Both the position numbers and the translations under genes were made by a program. 6,491 bases of DNA, taken from the NCBI GenBank assembly GCA_026706325.1, contig JAPOYZ010000037.1:1-6491 (forward strand), in the 5' to 3' direction. Shown piece by piece: positions 1-6,119 of this stretch; the first letter of the stretch is position 1, and each line of letters opens with the position of its first letter. The notes under the pieces were generated by a model. It was not told where the DNA came from. It worked only from the letters and a program-made list of their open reading frames with translations, and ran no database searches. Source of the stretch: Candidatus Aminicenantota bacterium (GTDB taxonomy: Bacteria; Acidobacteriota; UBA6911; RPQK01; JAJDTT01).

Positions 1-1573
1 GGACGGACATGACCAGATGGTCCCTCTTAAGCAGTCGTATCGCCCTTTCGTCTTCGCCGGCCTTGATCAGCGCCTCGATCAGAGTATTAGCGACGTGCGG
101 CACGGCGCTCTCGGGTCCTTGCGCCGAAAACGTATTCAGGACGTCCTCGGCCCGTCTGGTCTCTCCGCGTTCTGCGTGGCCCCGGATCATCTCCGATGCG
201 AGGAGCGCCGAAGCTTGATGGGACTCCCACGCGGACTCAATGCGCCGAAACGCCTCTCCGGATTCCCCGAGTCCCCGCAAATGGGCGGCGTCCCGCAGCG
301 CCGACAGCGCAGCGTATTCCGGGTGTGCAGGCAGCGTGGCCTGAAAGAAGGTCCGCTGTTCGTCGAACTCGAAACGAGGTGGCGGTGATCCGTTGGCTTC
401 CATCGCCCGGAACACTCTCGGTAACCCGGAGAGACGACCCTCTGCCAGCTTCAGTTCCTTCAGAAACTCGCCGATGCGGCGATTCCGTGCAGGTACGGCC
501 GGGACCTGGGCGTTTGGCGCCAGATGCCGGAGTTCGATTCCCGGAACGGGTCCGGGATAGCTGATGATCTCCACCCGGCTGGGATAAAGGTAGACTTTCG
601 TGGGTTCCGGTTGATCGATATCGTAGCCACGATGATATACGGCGTTGACGAGAGTCTCGCGCAACGCCTGTAGCGGATAGCTGACCCATCCCCTCACTTG
701 GCTCCGGTCCCGTTGCTTCTGAAGATGGAAAGTTGAGAGGTTTTCCAGGTAGTTGAGGCAGTCGCGAAGCTGGTCCGTCAATCCGCCGCGAAAAGTGCGC
801 TCCTCCTGCACGTCCCCTGCCCGGTCTGCGGTGAAATGCACGACTTCGATGTTGGAGCCGCGGAACCAGCGCTCGGGGTCGCTGGAGAAGAAGAGAAGGC
901 CGACGTTCCGGGGCATTTCGTGATCATTGACCCTTATGGTGATGCGCAGCCGCCGGTAAATCTCCGCCTCGCTCGGTTCGTCCAGAAGTCCGCTTCCAAC
1001 ATCGCGCAGGTACTCGCGCACCTTCGCCTCTCGAAGATCGCTGATCCGCGCGTCCGGCATCCTGCGATCGTCCCACGGCACGCGGGCCGTTTGCTCGAAG
1101 AGGCCTCTCAACAAGTCTCCCCGCTGTTCGGCATCGACTGTCTCGGCGCCAAGACGGATCCAATACCGGGGTGGCCCGCCACGAGCAGCCGGGGCGCGGT
1201 GCGGCCTCATCTCGCTTCCGGGCGCCCACACCACCAGGATGAGGCGGCCCGCAACCGTCTCGGGCGACAGGATTGGCGGATAAGGAGGGTCGATCCGATT
1301 GCAGTTACCGCGGATCCACTTCTGAGCGGCATCGACCTCCTCGGCGGACAGACCAAGCGGCGGTAGGTCTACCCGGCCATCCCGCTCCTCCACGCCGATG
1401 ACAACGTAGCCGCCGTTCAGGTTGTGGTAGTCGTTCGCGAACGCGCAAATCGTGCTGAGCACCTGTGGCCCGGTCACCTGCGGATTCCAAGACGCCTTGA
1501 ACTCCACACGCTCCGACTCCACTCCCCGGCAGTGGAGAAGGTCGTCCAGGTTGAACGGCAGGTTCGTGATCAT
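1..1573 (-). CDS. AlbA_2 / GHKL-ATPase domain protein with helical-repeat tail (3' end outside window)
   Basis: Open from an ATG at 1573 to the left edge: 524 residues, no stop seen, so the C-terminus is missing. Residues about 15-140 form an AlbA_2 (Schlafen-type) putative nucleic-acid-binding domain, with the conserved acidic/EFK block (E19, E21, E24-F25-K26) and the glycine block GGYVVIGVEE at 54-63. Residues about 220-415 resemble the RecG-like C-terminal ATPase family (HATPase_c_4), with the N-box-like ETLVNAVYHRGY at 306-317 (N309, H314) and a winged-helix-like end (RNRRIGEFLKEL, 363-374). From about 420 the protein becomes helical, with short repeats around ALLASEMIRGHAERGE and NTLIEALIKAGEDERA that resemble TPR/PPR units. 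Such proteins are usually annotated as ATP-binding or transcriptional regulators; some act in stress or defence, and the role here is unknown. No clear Shine-Dalgarno precedes the ATG, but the start matches where the domain begins. It follows the operon after 71 bp. By eye its GC is slightly lower than its neighbours', suggesting a separate, perhaps accessory, origin. Confidence 0.85.
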   Translation of the reverse strand, partial: MITNLPFNLDDLLHCRGVESERVEFKASWNPQVTGPQVLSTICAFANDYHNLNGGYVVIGVEERDGRVDLPPLGLSAEEVDAAQKWIRGNCNRIDPPYPPILSPETVAGRLILVVWAPGSEMRPHRAPAARGGPPRYWIRLGAETVDAEQRGDLLRGLFEQTARVPWDDRRMPDARISDLREAKVREYLRDVGSGLLDEPSEAEIYRRLRITIRVNDHEMPRNVGLLFFSSDPERWFRGSNIEVVHFTADRAGDVQEERTFRGGLTDQLRDCLNYLENLSTFHLQKQRDRSQVRGWVSYPLQALRETLVNAVYHRGYDIDQPEPTKVYLYPSRVEIISYPGPVPGIELRHLAPNAQVPAVPARNRRIGEFLKELKLAEGRLSGLPRVFRAMEANGSPPPRFEFDEQRTFFQATLPAHPEYAALSALRDAAHLRGLGESGEAFRRIESAWESHQASALLASEMIRGHAERGETRRAEDVLNTFSAQGPESAVPHVANTLIEALIKAGEDERAIRLLKRDHLVMSV

Positions 1574-1644
1574 GAATGAATTGTGACCAGCTTTATCCTA
1601 CGAGTCACCGGTGTCTCCAGCGGCAAGTTTGCCACTATTCGGAG
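1574..1644. other. 71-bp intergenic gap between the operon and the AlbA_2 gene
   Basis: This is the only non-trivial gap in the window. It separates the dioxygenase stop codon from the ATG of the AlbA_2-type gene. I see no convincing sigma70 promoter pair: a TAGGAT-like box is present near 1590-1600, but its best TTGCCG partner sits too far upstream. No strong ribosome binding site precedes the downstream ATG. Whether the AlbA_2 gene has its own promoter or is read through from the operon cannot be decided from sequence. Confidence 0.5.
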
Positions 1645-1648
1645 TCAC
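1611..1648 (-). terminator. weak possible transcript-end hairpin after the dioxygenase gene
   Basis: In the minus-strand transcript, GTGACTCC (1648-1641, overlapping the dioxygenase stop codon) can pair with GGAGACAC (1618-1611) over 7 of 8 positions. The 22-nt loop holds a smaller GGCAA/TTGCC inverted repeat (1633-1622). No U-run follows, so this is not a standard intrinsic terminator. It could be a 3'-end processing or stabilising structure, or chance. Confidence 0.2.
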
Positions 1649-2460
1649 GATTCGACCCAGTGGCGAAAGAGCGGCTTCACGTTCTCCGGCAAGCCGTCGT
1701 AGACGTGCTGGGGCACCGGAACGACGACGTTGTCCATGATCCCGGTCTCGTCCACCATCCGGGTTCGTTCCACGGAGCCCGGCATCAGGATGTCGAGATT
1801 CAACCACCAGGGAGCGAACCGCACGGCCATGCCCACTCGCGCCTTGTCGCTCACGTTGTGGGAGATGGCGTGCCAGAGCCGGCTGTCGAAAAGGAGGACG
1901 CTGCCGGCGTCGCCGGTGGCCCGGATCTCGCTGGGAAAAGTTGCCATGGGGTCGACCCCGATGTCGCCGGTGGGGTTGTTGGGATGGCGGTGGCTGCCCG
2001 GCACGATGATGGTGGCTCCCGTCTCCTCGGTGAAGGGGGAGAGCATCCAGAGCGTGGTCAGGTGCTGGACCGCGTCGGGGTAGGGGGCGGGGATGTGACC
2101 CGCGTTGAGCTGATTGAAGGGCCAATCGGCGTGGAGCTTCCCCCTTTGGTTTCCCGGATAGCTGATGTGGGCGGTGGTGAAGGAGATCCGGTAGTGGGGT
2201 CCGAAGAGGGACTCGGCCACCCCCAGGAGGCGCGGGTCGGCCAGGTAGGGCGCGAACGACTGGTCGAAGGCCAGGAGTCCCTTTCGGCTGCCCAGTCCCT
2301 GGATGTTCTCTCCGGTTCCGTGCCGGGCTACCGTCTCCTCCACGTGTCGGCAGATCCCTCCGACCCGGTCCGCGGGAATGACGTCCTCCAAGACGTAAAA
2401 GCCCTGCAGATCCAGGTGCATGAGCGCCTGCCGGACGATTTGTTCCGTTTCTCGTGTCAT
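1645..2460 (-). CDS. phytanoyl-CoA dioxygenase (PhyH) family Fe(II)/2-oxoglutarate oxygenase
   Basis: A 271-residue protein of usual length for bacterial PhyH-family enzymes, which couple oxidative decarboxylation of 2-oxoglutarate to hydroxylation of an organic substrate at a non-haem Fe(II) centre in the cytoplasm. The metal triad is visible: H110-x-D112 (in KLHADWPF) and distal H197 (in SRLWHAISH). R208 lies 11 residues after the distal His, the place of the 2-oxoglutarate-binding Arg in human phytanoyl-CoA hydroxylase (H264/R275 from memory). The family block IVPGSHR is at 152-158. All cofactor ligands are present, so an active enzyme is expected. The substrate is unknown: bacterial members act on many small molecules and natural products, so phytanoyl-CoA should not be assumed. 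The ATG overlaps the stop of the dehydrogenase gene as ATGA, implying translational coupling. A GAGGAT Shine-Dalgarno lies at 2469-2474, 8 nt before the ATG. It is the last gene of the tight cluster. Confidence 0.92.
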   Translation of the reverse strand: MTRETEQIVRQALMHLDLQGFYVLEDVIPADRVGGICRHVEETVARHGTGENIQGLGSRKGLLAFDQSFAPYLADPRLLGVAESLFGPHYRISFTTAHISYPGNQRGKLHADWPFNQLNAGHIPAPYPDAVQHLTTLWMLSPFTEETGATIIVPGSHRHPNNPTGDIGVDPMATFPSEIRATGDAGSVLLFDSRLWHAISHNVSDKARVGMAVRFAPWWLNLDILMPGSVERTRMVDETGIMDNVVVPVPQHVYDGLPENVKPLFRHWVES

Positions 2461-3521
2461 GACGATTCATCCTCATGGTTTTCCAGGTCCAGGCCCAGAT
2501 CGTTGGCCACTGCCAGAACCTCCCGCCAGGTGGCGCGTGGAAGGACAATGCCTTCCCGTCTCCGCCTTTGCCGCTCCCTGGCTTCCCGCTCGCCCGGAAT
2601 CCGGATCTCGTCGAATCCGGGAGCCCTGGGGGACGCCTTGATTCGTTCCAGGAAACCCTGCATTTGGGCGTGAAATATCTCCGGGCGGGCGAAGCTGGCC
2701 ACGTTGATCACGTTGAGAAAGACGGCGTTCCCTCCCCTGATCCGGTCCCAGTCGGTACAGCCGGCGCCGCTCAGGGCTCCGGCGAGAGCCTCTACCGCGA
2801 GCCCGAGGCCGAATCCCTTGTATCCCACCGGTCCCCCCAGGGGAAGCAGGGACCCGGGAGGGTCTTCCAGGATCACGCCCGGATCGTTGGTGGGGCGCCC
2901 GCGGCTGTCGATGAGCCAGCCGTCGGGAACCGGCTCTCCCAGATTATGGGCCAGAGCGACCTTTCCTCCGGCGGCGACGGTGGTGGTCATGTCCAGAATC
3001 AGCGGTGTCCCGCCGGTGGGCACGCCGACCCCCATGGGATTGGTGGAGAGGCGGGGATCGATCCCGCCGAAGGCTGCGGCCAATCCGCGCTGACCGTGGG
3101 CGTTGGCCATCATGATGGCCGCCATGCCCTCGCCGGTGACCATTCTCAGGTAGTCGCTGAGGCGGCCCAGGTGGTTGCAGTGGCGCACGCTGACCACGCA
3201 GGTGCCGGCTTCCCGAGCCTTCCGGATGCCTCGGAGCGTGGCCTCCCGGACCACCACGTGTCCGAAGCCCCAGTTCCCGTCCAATACGAGAGTGGAGCCG
3301 GTCTCCCGAATCACCTCCACCTGGGCCCCGGGGACGACCTCTCCATTGGAGATCTTGTTCACGTAGCCCAATAGAGAAAGTGTGCCGTGAGAGTCGTGGC
3401 CCGACAGGTGGGCGTCGATCCCCAGCGAGGCAACGGTCTCGGCCTCCGCCGGCGTCGCCCCCGCCGCCACCAGGATGCGTTGCAGGATCCGGCTCAGAGC
3501 TTCAGGTCGAAATTCAGGCAC
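2457..3521 (-). CDS. Ldh2 (malate/L-lactate dehydrogenase) family NAD(P)-dependent oxidoreductase
   Basis: A 354-residue protein from a GTG at 3521, typical of the Ldh2 family (YbiC, AllD, ComC, YiaK, DpkA). Members oxidise 2-hydroxyacids or reduce 2-oxo/imino acids with NAD(P)(H) using a fold unrelated to classical lactate dehydrogenase. Family blocks in order: DSHGT at 43-47 (the SHG motif), RHCNHLGRLSDY at 113-124, N140, LSTNPMGVGVPTG at 158-170, LDMTTTVAAGGKV at 176-188, GWLIDSRGRPTNDP at 201-214, GYKGFGLGLAVEALAG at 233-248, and a C-terminal Arg/Glu-rich stretch ending near WREVLAVANDLGL. The frame stays open to an ATG at 3713, but that extension has no family similarity and runs over the end of the enolase gene. 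The GTG has GGAGG 7 nt upstream and begins exactly where homology begins. The stop overlaps the dioxygenase ATG by 4 nt. The substrate is not determinable; the neighbours suggest a hydroxyacid from an acid-sugar or related route. Confidence 0.93.
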   Translation of the reverse strand: MPEFRPEALSRILQRILVAAGATPAEAETVASLGIDAHLSGHDSHGTLSLLGYVNKISNGEVVPGAQVEVIRETGSTLVLDGNWGFGHVVVREATLRGIRKAREAGTCVVSVRHCNHLGRLSDYLRMVTGEGMAAIMMANAHGQRGLAAAFGGIDPRLSTNPMGVGVPTGGTPLILDMTTTVAAGGKVALAHNLGEPVPDGWLIDSRGRPTNDPGVILEDPPGSLLPLGGPVGYKGFGLGLAVEALAGALSGAGCTDWDRIRGGNAVFLNVINVASFARPEIFHAQMQGFLERIKASPRAPGFDEIRIPGEREARERQRRRREGIVLPRATWREVLAVANDLGLDLENHEDESS

Positions 3522-3539
3522 CTGTCCCCCTCCGACAGG
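3521..3539 (-). promoter_or_regulatory. hairpin presenting the Shine-Dalgarno of the dehydrogenase gene
   Basis: In the mRNA, CCTGTC (3539-3534) pairs perfectly with GACAGG (3526-3521), leaving the 7-nt loop GGAGGGG (3533-3527). The loop is the Shine-Dalgarno, and the last base of the 3' arm is the first base of the GTG start. Such a structure could either expose the ribosome binding site in the loop or hold the start codon shut until the ribosome translating the enolase gene arrives. The element itself is directly seen; the regulatory role is inferred. Confidence 0.5.
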
Positions 3540-3559
3540 GTCCACCGGCGGGCCGATAT

Positions 3560-4636
3560 CTAACCCGGGACCGAGTAGTGGGCCAGGGCATCTCGGTCGA
3601 GTTCCAGACCGTGTCCCGGCCGATCGGGCGCGATGGCATGGCCGTCTTCGAAGCGGATCGGCTCCTGGGCCAGGACGTTCCACATCAGATCGGAGAACTC
3701 CATGTAGAGGCACTCGGGAAAACTCACCGCCGCGTGGACCCCGGTCTCCAGAGGAGTGTTCCCCATCGAGACGGGAATCCCGTAGTCGCCCGCCAGCCGG
3801 GCGGCCGTCCGCGACTCGGAAATGGAAGTGTGAACGTTCAGCACGTCCACGGCGGCCGCCTCCAGCAGGCGCCGCTTTCCGGAGAAGCCCAGGTATTCGC
3901 CGGTGTTGATGCGGGTGAAGGGAATCTCGGCACAGAGCATCCGGTAGCCGTCCAGATCATTGCGATCGATGGGGTCCTCCATCCAGTAGATCTCGAACCC
4001 CTCGTCGCGGTAGCGGTGAAGCCGCAGCAGAGCCTCCTTGGGGGACCAGGCCTCGTTGGAATCGATCATGAGGTCCGGTTCGGGCCCCATCACCTGGCGG
4101 GCGATGGCCATTCGGGCCAGGTCCCACTCCACGTCGGGGTGGCCCACTTTGATCTTCATGGCCTTGAATCCCTGCTCCCGGAACCGGATCAGCTTGGCCC
4201 GGAACTCGTCGTCCGTCAGATGGAAGTCGAGGGTGCTCCCGTAGGCCCGAACCCGGGTCCGGGTCCCTCCCAGCAGCCGGTACAGGGGGAGATTCAGGTG
4301 CTTGGCCATCAGGTCCCAGAGCGCCGTCTCCACAACGAGGGCGAAGGGAGAGGCTCCGACGTTTCCGCCCCGGGGCCGCTCGATGCGATTGGCAAGGGTG
4401 AAGGGGTTCGCTCCCAGGAGGCCAGGCCAGGTCTGGAATTCGAATTGTTCCTTCAGTTCCTTCAGGGCGGCCGTAGGCATCCCCTGCTGGACCTGAAAAC
4501 CGACTCCCCGCAGGCCGGTCTCGGTCTCCAGCTCCAGAATCGTTCCCCGGTGATCCACGAAGCGAACCTGGGAATCGCCGATGGGGTGGGGCAGCGGGAG
4601 ATGGACTCTGTGGATTTCGTACTGTTTCAGCTTCAT
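3560..4636 (-). CDS. enolase superfamily enzyme, mandelate racemase/muconate lactonizing type
   Basis: A 358-residue protein of normal length for this superfamily, whose members abstract the alpha-proton of a carboxylate held by Mg2+, giving racemases, cycloisomerases and acid-sugar dehydratases. The N-terminal capping domain spans about 1-125 and includes ETALWDLMAKHLNLPLYRLLGG (103-124), a typical block. The barrel carries K161-x-K163 (AMKIKVG) and metal ligands D192 (IDSNEAW), E220 (WMEDP) and E247 (NTGEYLG). E313 (YMEFSD) matches the substrate-contacting E317 of mandelate racemase. The usual Asp-His dyad is not evident: the vD..Q.D block reads VDVLNVH (H269 in the Asp place), and the segment after GIP reads VSMGN where a His is expected. 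The reaction may therefore rest on the KxK lysine alone. The ATG directly follows the transporter's TGA, with AAGGA at 4643-4647, 6 nt upstream. Dehydratase, racemase or epimerase are all possible, and the substrate is unknown. Confidence 0.92.
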   Translation of the reverse strand: MKLKQYEIHRVHLPLPHPIGDSQVRFVDHRGTILELETETGLRGVGFQVQQGMPTAALKELKEQFEFQTWPGLLGANPFTLANRIERPRGGNVGASPFALVVETALWDLMAKHLNLPLYRLLGGTRTRVRAYGSTLDFHLTDDEFRAKLIRFREQGFKAMKIKVGHPDVEWDLARMAIARQVMGPEPDLMIDSNEAWSPKEALLRLHRYRDEGFEIYWMEDPIDRNDLDGYRMLCAEIPFTRINTGEYLGFSGKRRLLEAAAVDVLNVHTSISESRTAARLAGDYGIPVSMGNTPLETGVHAAVSFPECLYMEFSDLMWNVLAQEPIRFEDGHAIAPDRPGHGLELDRDALAHYSVPG

Positions 4637-4647
4637 TCAATTTCCTT
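4637..4647 (-). promoter_or_regulatory. ribosome binding site for the enolase-family gene, inside the transporter's last codons
   Basis: AAGGA at 4643-4647 stands 6 nt before the ATG at 4636 and lies within the final coding bases of the transporter. With the TGAATG junction, this supports 4636 as the start and coupled translation of transporter and enzyme. Confidence 0.7.
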
Positions 4648-6118
4648 GAAAGTAGGAGACAATGACACGGACTCCGAGGGAGAACATTACGATGCCGGCA
4701 ATGGCGGTGGCCAGCCTGAGCTTCCAGCTCATGCGCAGGCGGGGCGGAAGCCGGTACCGGTCGGCCCAGATCATGGCGAAGCACCAGAGTCCGCAGGCGG
4801 CAATTCCGCCGCTGATCACTCCCGTGAAGGTGACGCGCCCGAGCACGTCGCCGGCGATCTCCTTGGGGAGCCAGACCAGCAGCAATCCGCCCAGAAAGCA
4901 GTAGGAGATGGTCACCGTTCTCAGGGACTTGAAAAAAGGGCGCTCCACGAAACGGGGAAAGATGCTGCGCACTCCTTCGGAGATAACGCGGGAGTAGACC
5001 TCGAAAGCCCCGTAGAGGGTCCCGATGAAGGCCAGGAAGACGCCCACCCGGTAGAGCCACTTGAGCTGGGGATGCAGGGTGGTCAGGAAGGACTCCTGTA
5101 CGGTCAGGAACTCGCTGCCGTCAGGGATTGCCTGGTTCGGATTCAGCACCATGGATCCCAGGATGGCGAAGAGCAAGGTCACCAGGATGACGAACGTAAA
5201 GGAGAGGGTGGTGTCCAGCAGAGGCGCCCGGGTCCAGACGCGGGCCCGCTCGACCACCTCCGAGGCGGAACTCCGCGCCGCATCGGCCAGTTCCCGGCGG
5301 CCGGCGACACGAATCCCCGCCAGGCCCCATTTCTTCTCCCGCAGGAACCCGATGTACCCTACGTAGTCCTGGCTGCCTCCTCCCACCGCACCGATGTAGA
5401 GCAAGACCTCCAGCCAGGGACTGCGCCCGGAGAATGTCTGGGAATATTTCTCCAGCACCCAGGGCTGGTAGTCGCTGACCCGAGGGAGGAAGAGCCCTTG
5501 GAACAGGTCAGTAATGTTGGGCCCCAGGATCACCACGGCCGAAGCGATGCACAGCACCATGATTCCCAGGATCACGGTGGAGAGGCGCTCCACGATGTCG
5601 TAGGTGGAGATCAGCGCCAGGATCAGGCAGGCGGTCAGGACCACCGTGGCCCAGACGTTGAGCCAGAATTCCAGATGTTGCCAGGGGCCGACGCCTGCCC
5701 CCTCCACGGCTCCTCCCATCAGCCGATGAATGAAGGTCGCCAGGATCTCGGGAAGGGCCGAGAACCCCACCAGCATGAGCATGACCGCCGGGAGCACGAT
5801 GAGCAGGGGAAATGCCATTCCCACCACCGGCATGGAGCACCAGGTGGTCATGGGATGCTCTCCGGTCAGAACGATGTGCCGGGAAGCGGTGTAGACCTGG
5901 ATCCCCTTGAAGATGCCGGCGTAGAGAAAGCACCAGAGCATCCCGTAGCCGAAGATGGCGCCGCTCCGGGAGGCGAAGACCAGCTCGCCGCTGGCGATGG
6001 TCACCGAGGCGATGATGACGCCGGGGCCCACGAATACCCAGAGCGACGAGAGGGTGGGACGCTGCAGCAGCGACGGCGGAGGTGGATAGACGTGCGGATC
6101 CGTCTGGGAGCGCTTCAC
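4637..6118 (-). CDS. Nramp-family-like membrane transporter with non-canonical substrate site
   Basis: A 493-residue integral membrane protein with about 11 hydrophobic segments (roughly 26-48, 54-75, 98-120, 155-171, 181-200, 236-256, 303-325, 353-375, 399-417, 430-450, 468-488), the number usual for bacterial Nramp proteins. The N-terminal GPG (31-33) aligns without gaps to the Nramp TM1 block GPGFL...DPGN, but the DPGN metal motif reads ASGE (42-45). In TM6 the metal-binding MPH motif is replaced by a glycine-rich GAVGGGSQD (243-251). The fold therefore looks like Nramp (APC/LeuT type) while the divalent-metal ligands are absent. Automatic annotation as a Mn2+/Fe2+ transporter is probably wrong; an organic acid substrate is suggested by the adjoining catabolic enzymes (inference). 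A hydrophilic loop of about 45 residues lies between TM6 and TM7. The start is a GTG one nucleotide after the propeller gene's TGA; GAGGA at 6131-6135 is 12 nt away, a longish spacing. Its stop abuts the enolase-family ATG, so the two are probably translated together. Confidence 0.85.
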   Translation of the reverse strand: MKRSQTDPHVYPPPPSLLQRPTLSSLWVFVGPGVIIASVTIASGELVFASRSGAIFGYGMLWCFLYAGIFKGIQVYTASRHIVLTGEHPMTTWCSMPVVGMAFPLLIVLPAVMLMLVGFSALPEILATFIHRLMGGAVEGAGVGPWQHLEFWLNVWATVVLTACLILALISTYDIVERLSTVILGIMVLCIASAVVILGPNITDLFQGLFLPRVSDYQPWVLEKYSQTFSGRSPWLEVLLYIGAVGGGSQDYVGYIGFLREKKWGLAGIRVAGRRELADAARSSASEVVERARVWTRAPLLDTTLSFTFVILVTLLFAILGSMVLNPNQAIPDGSEFLTVQESFLTTLHPQLKWLYRVGVFLAFIGTLYGAFEVYSRVISEGVRSIFPRFVERPFFKSLRTVTISYCFLGGLLLVWLPKEIAGDVLGRVTFTGVISGGIAACGLWCFAMIWADRYRLPPRLRMSWKLRLATAIAGIVMFSLGVRVIVSYFQGN

Positions 6119-6119
6119 G

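Noticed and set aside
237..689. A 150-codon minus-strand frame and several plus-strand frames between 9 and 1366
   Set aside because: All lie inside the AlbA_2/ATPase coding sequence in other frames. That gene is open throughout and carries recognisable motifs.
1622..1633. GGCAA/TTGCC as an intrinsic terminator
   Set aside because: The stem is 5 bp with a 2-nt loop and has no U-tract on either strand.
1598..2548. A 316-codon minus-strand frame overlapping the dioxygenase gene
   Set aside because: It is an alternative-frame shadow of the PhyH gene with biased low-complexity composition.
1576..2673. A 365-codon open frame on the plus strand
   Set aside because: It is antisense to and in register with the PhyH-family gene, which shows a complete catalytic triad. 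The plus-strand translation resembles no family.
3522..3713. A longer dehydrogenase starting at the ATG at 3713
   Set aside because: The added 64 residues are Pro/Gly/Arg rich, overlap the enolase-family coding end, and lack family similarity. The GTG at 3521 has a good Shine-Dalgarno and fits the family length.
3957..5060. A 367-codon minus-strand frame
   Set aside because: It is a frame-shifted shadow across the enolase/transporter junction, Arg/Pro/Gly rich with no domain. The true genes occupy the other frame.
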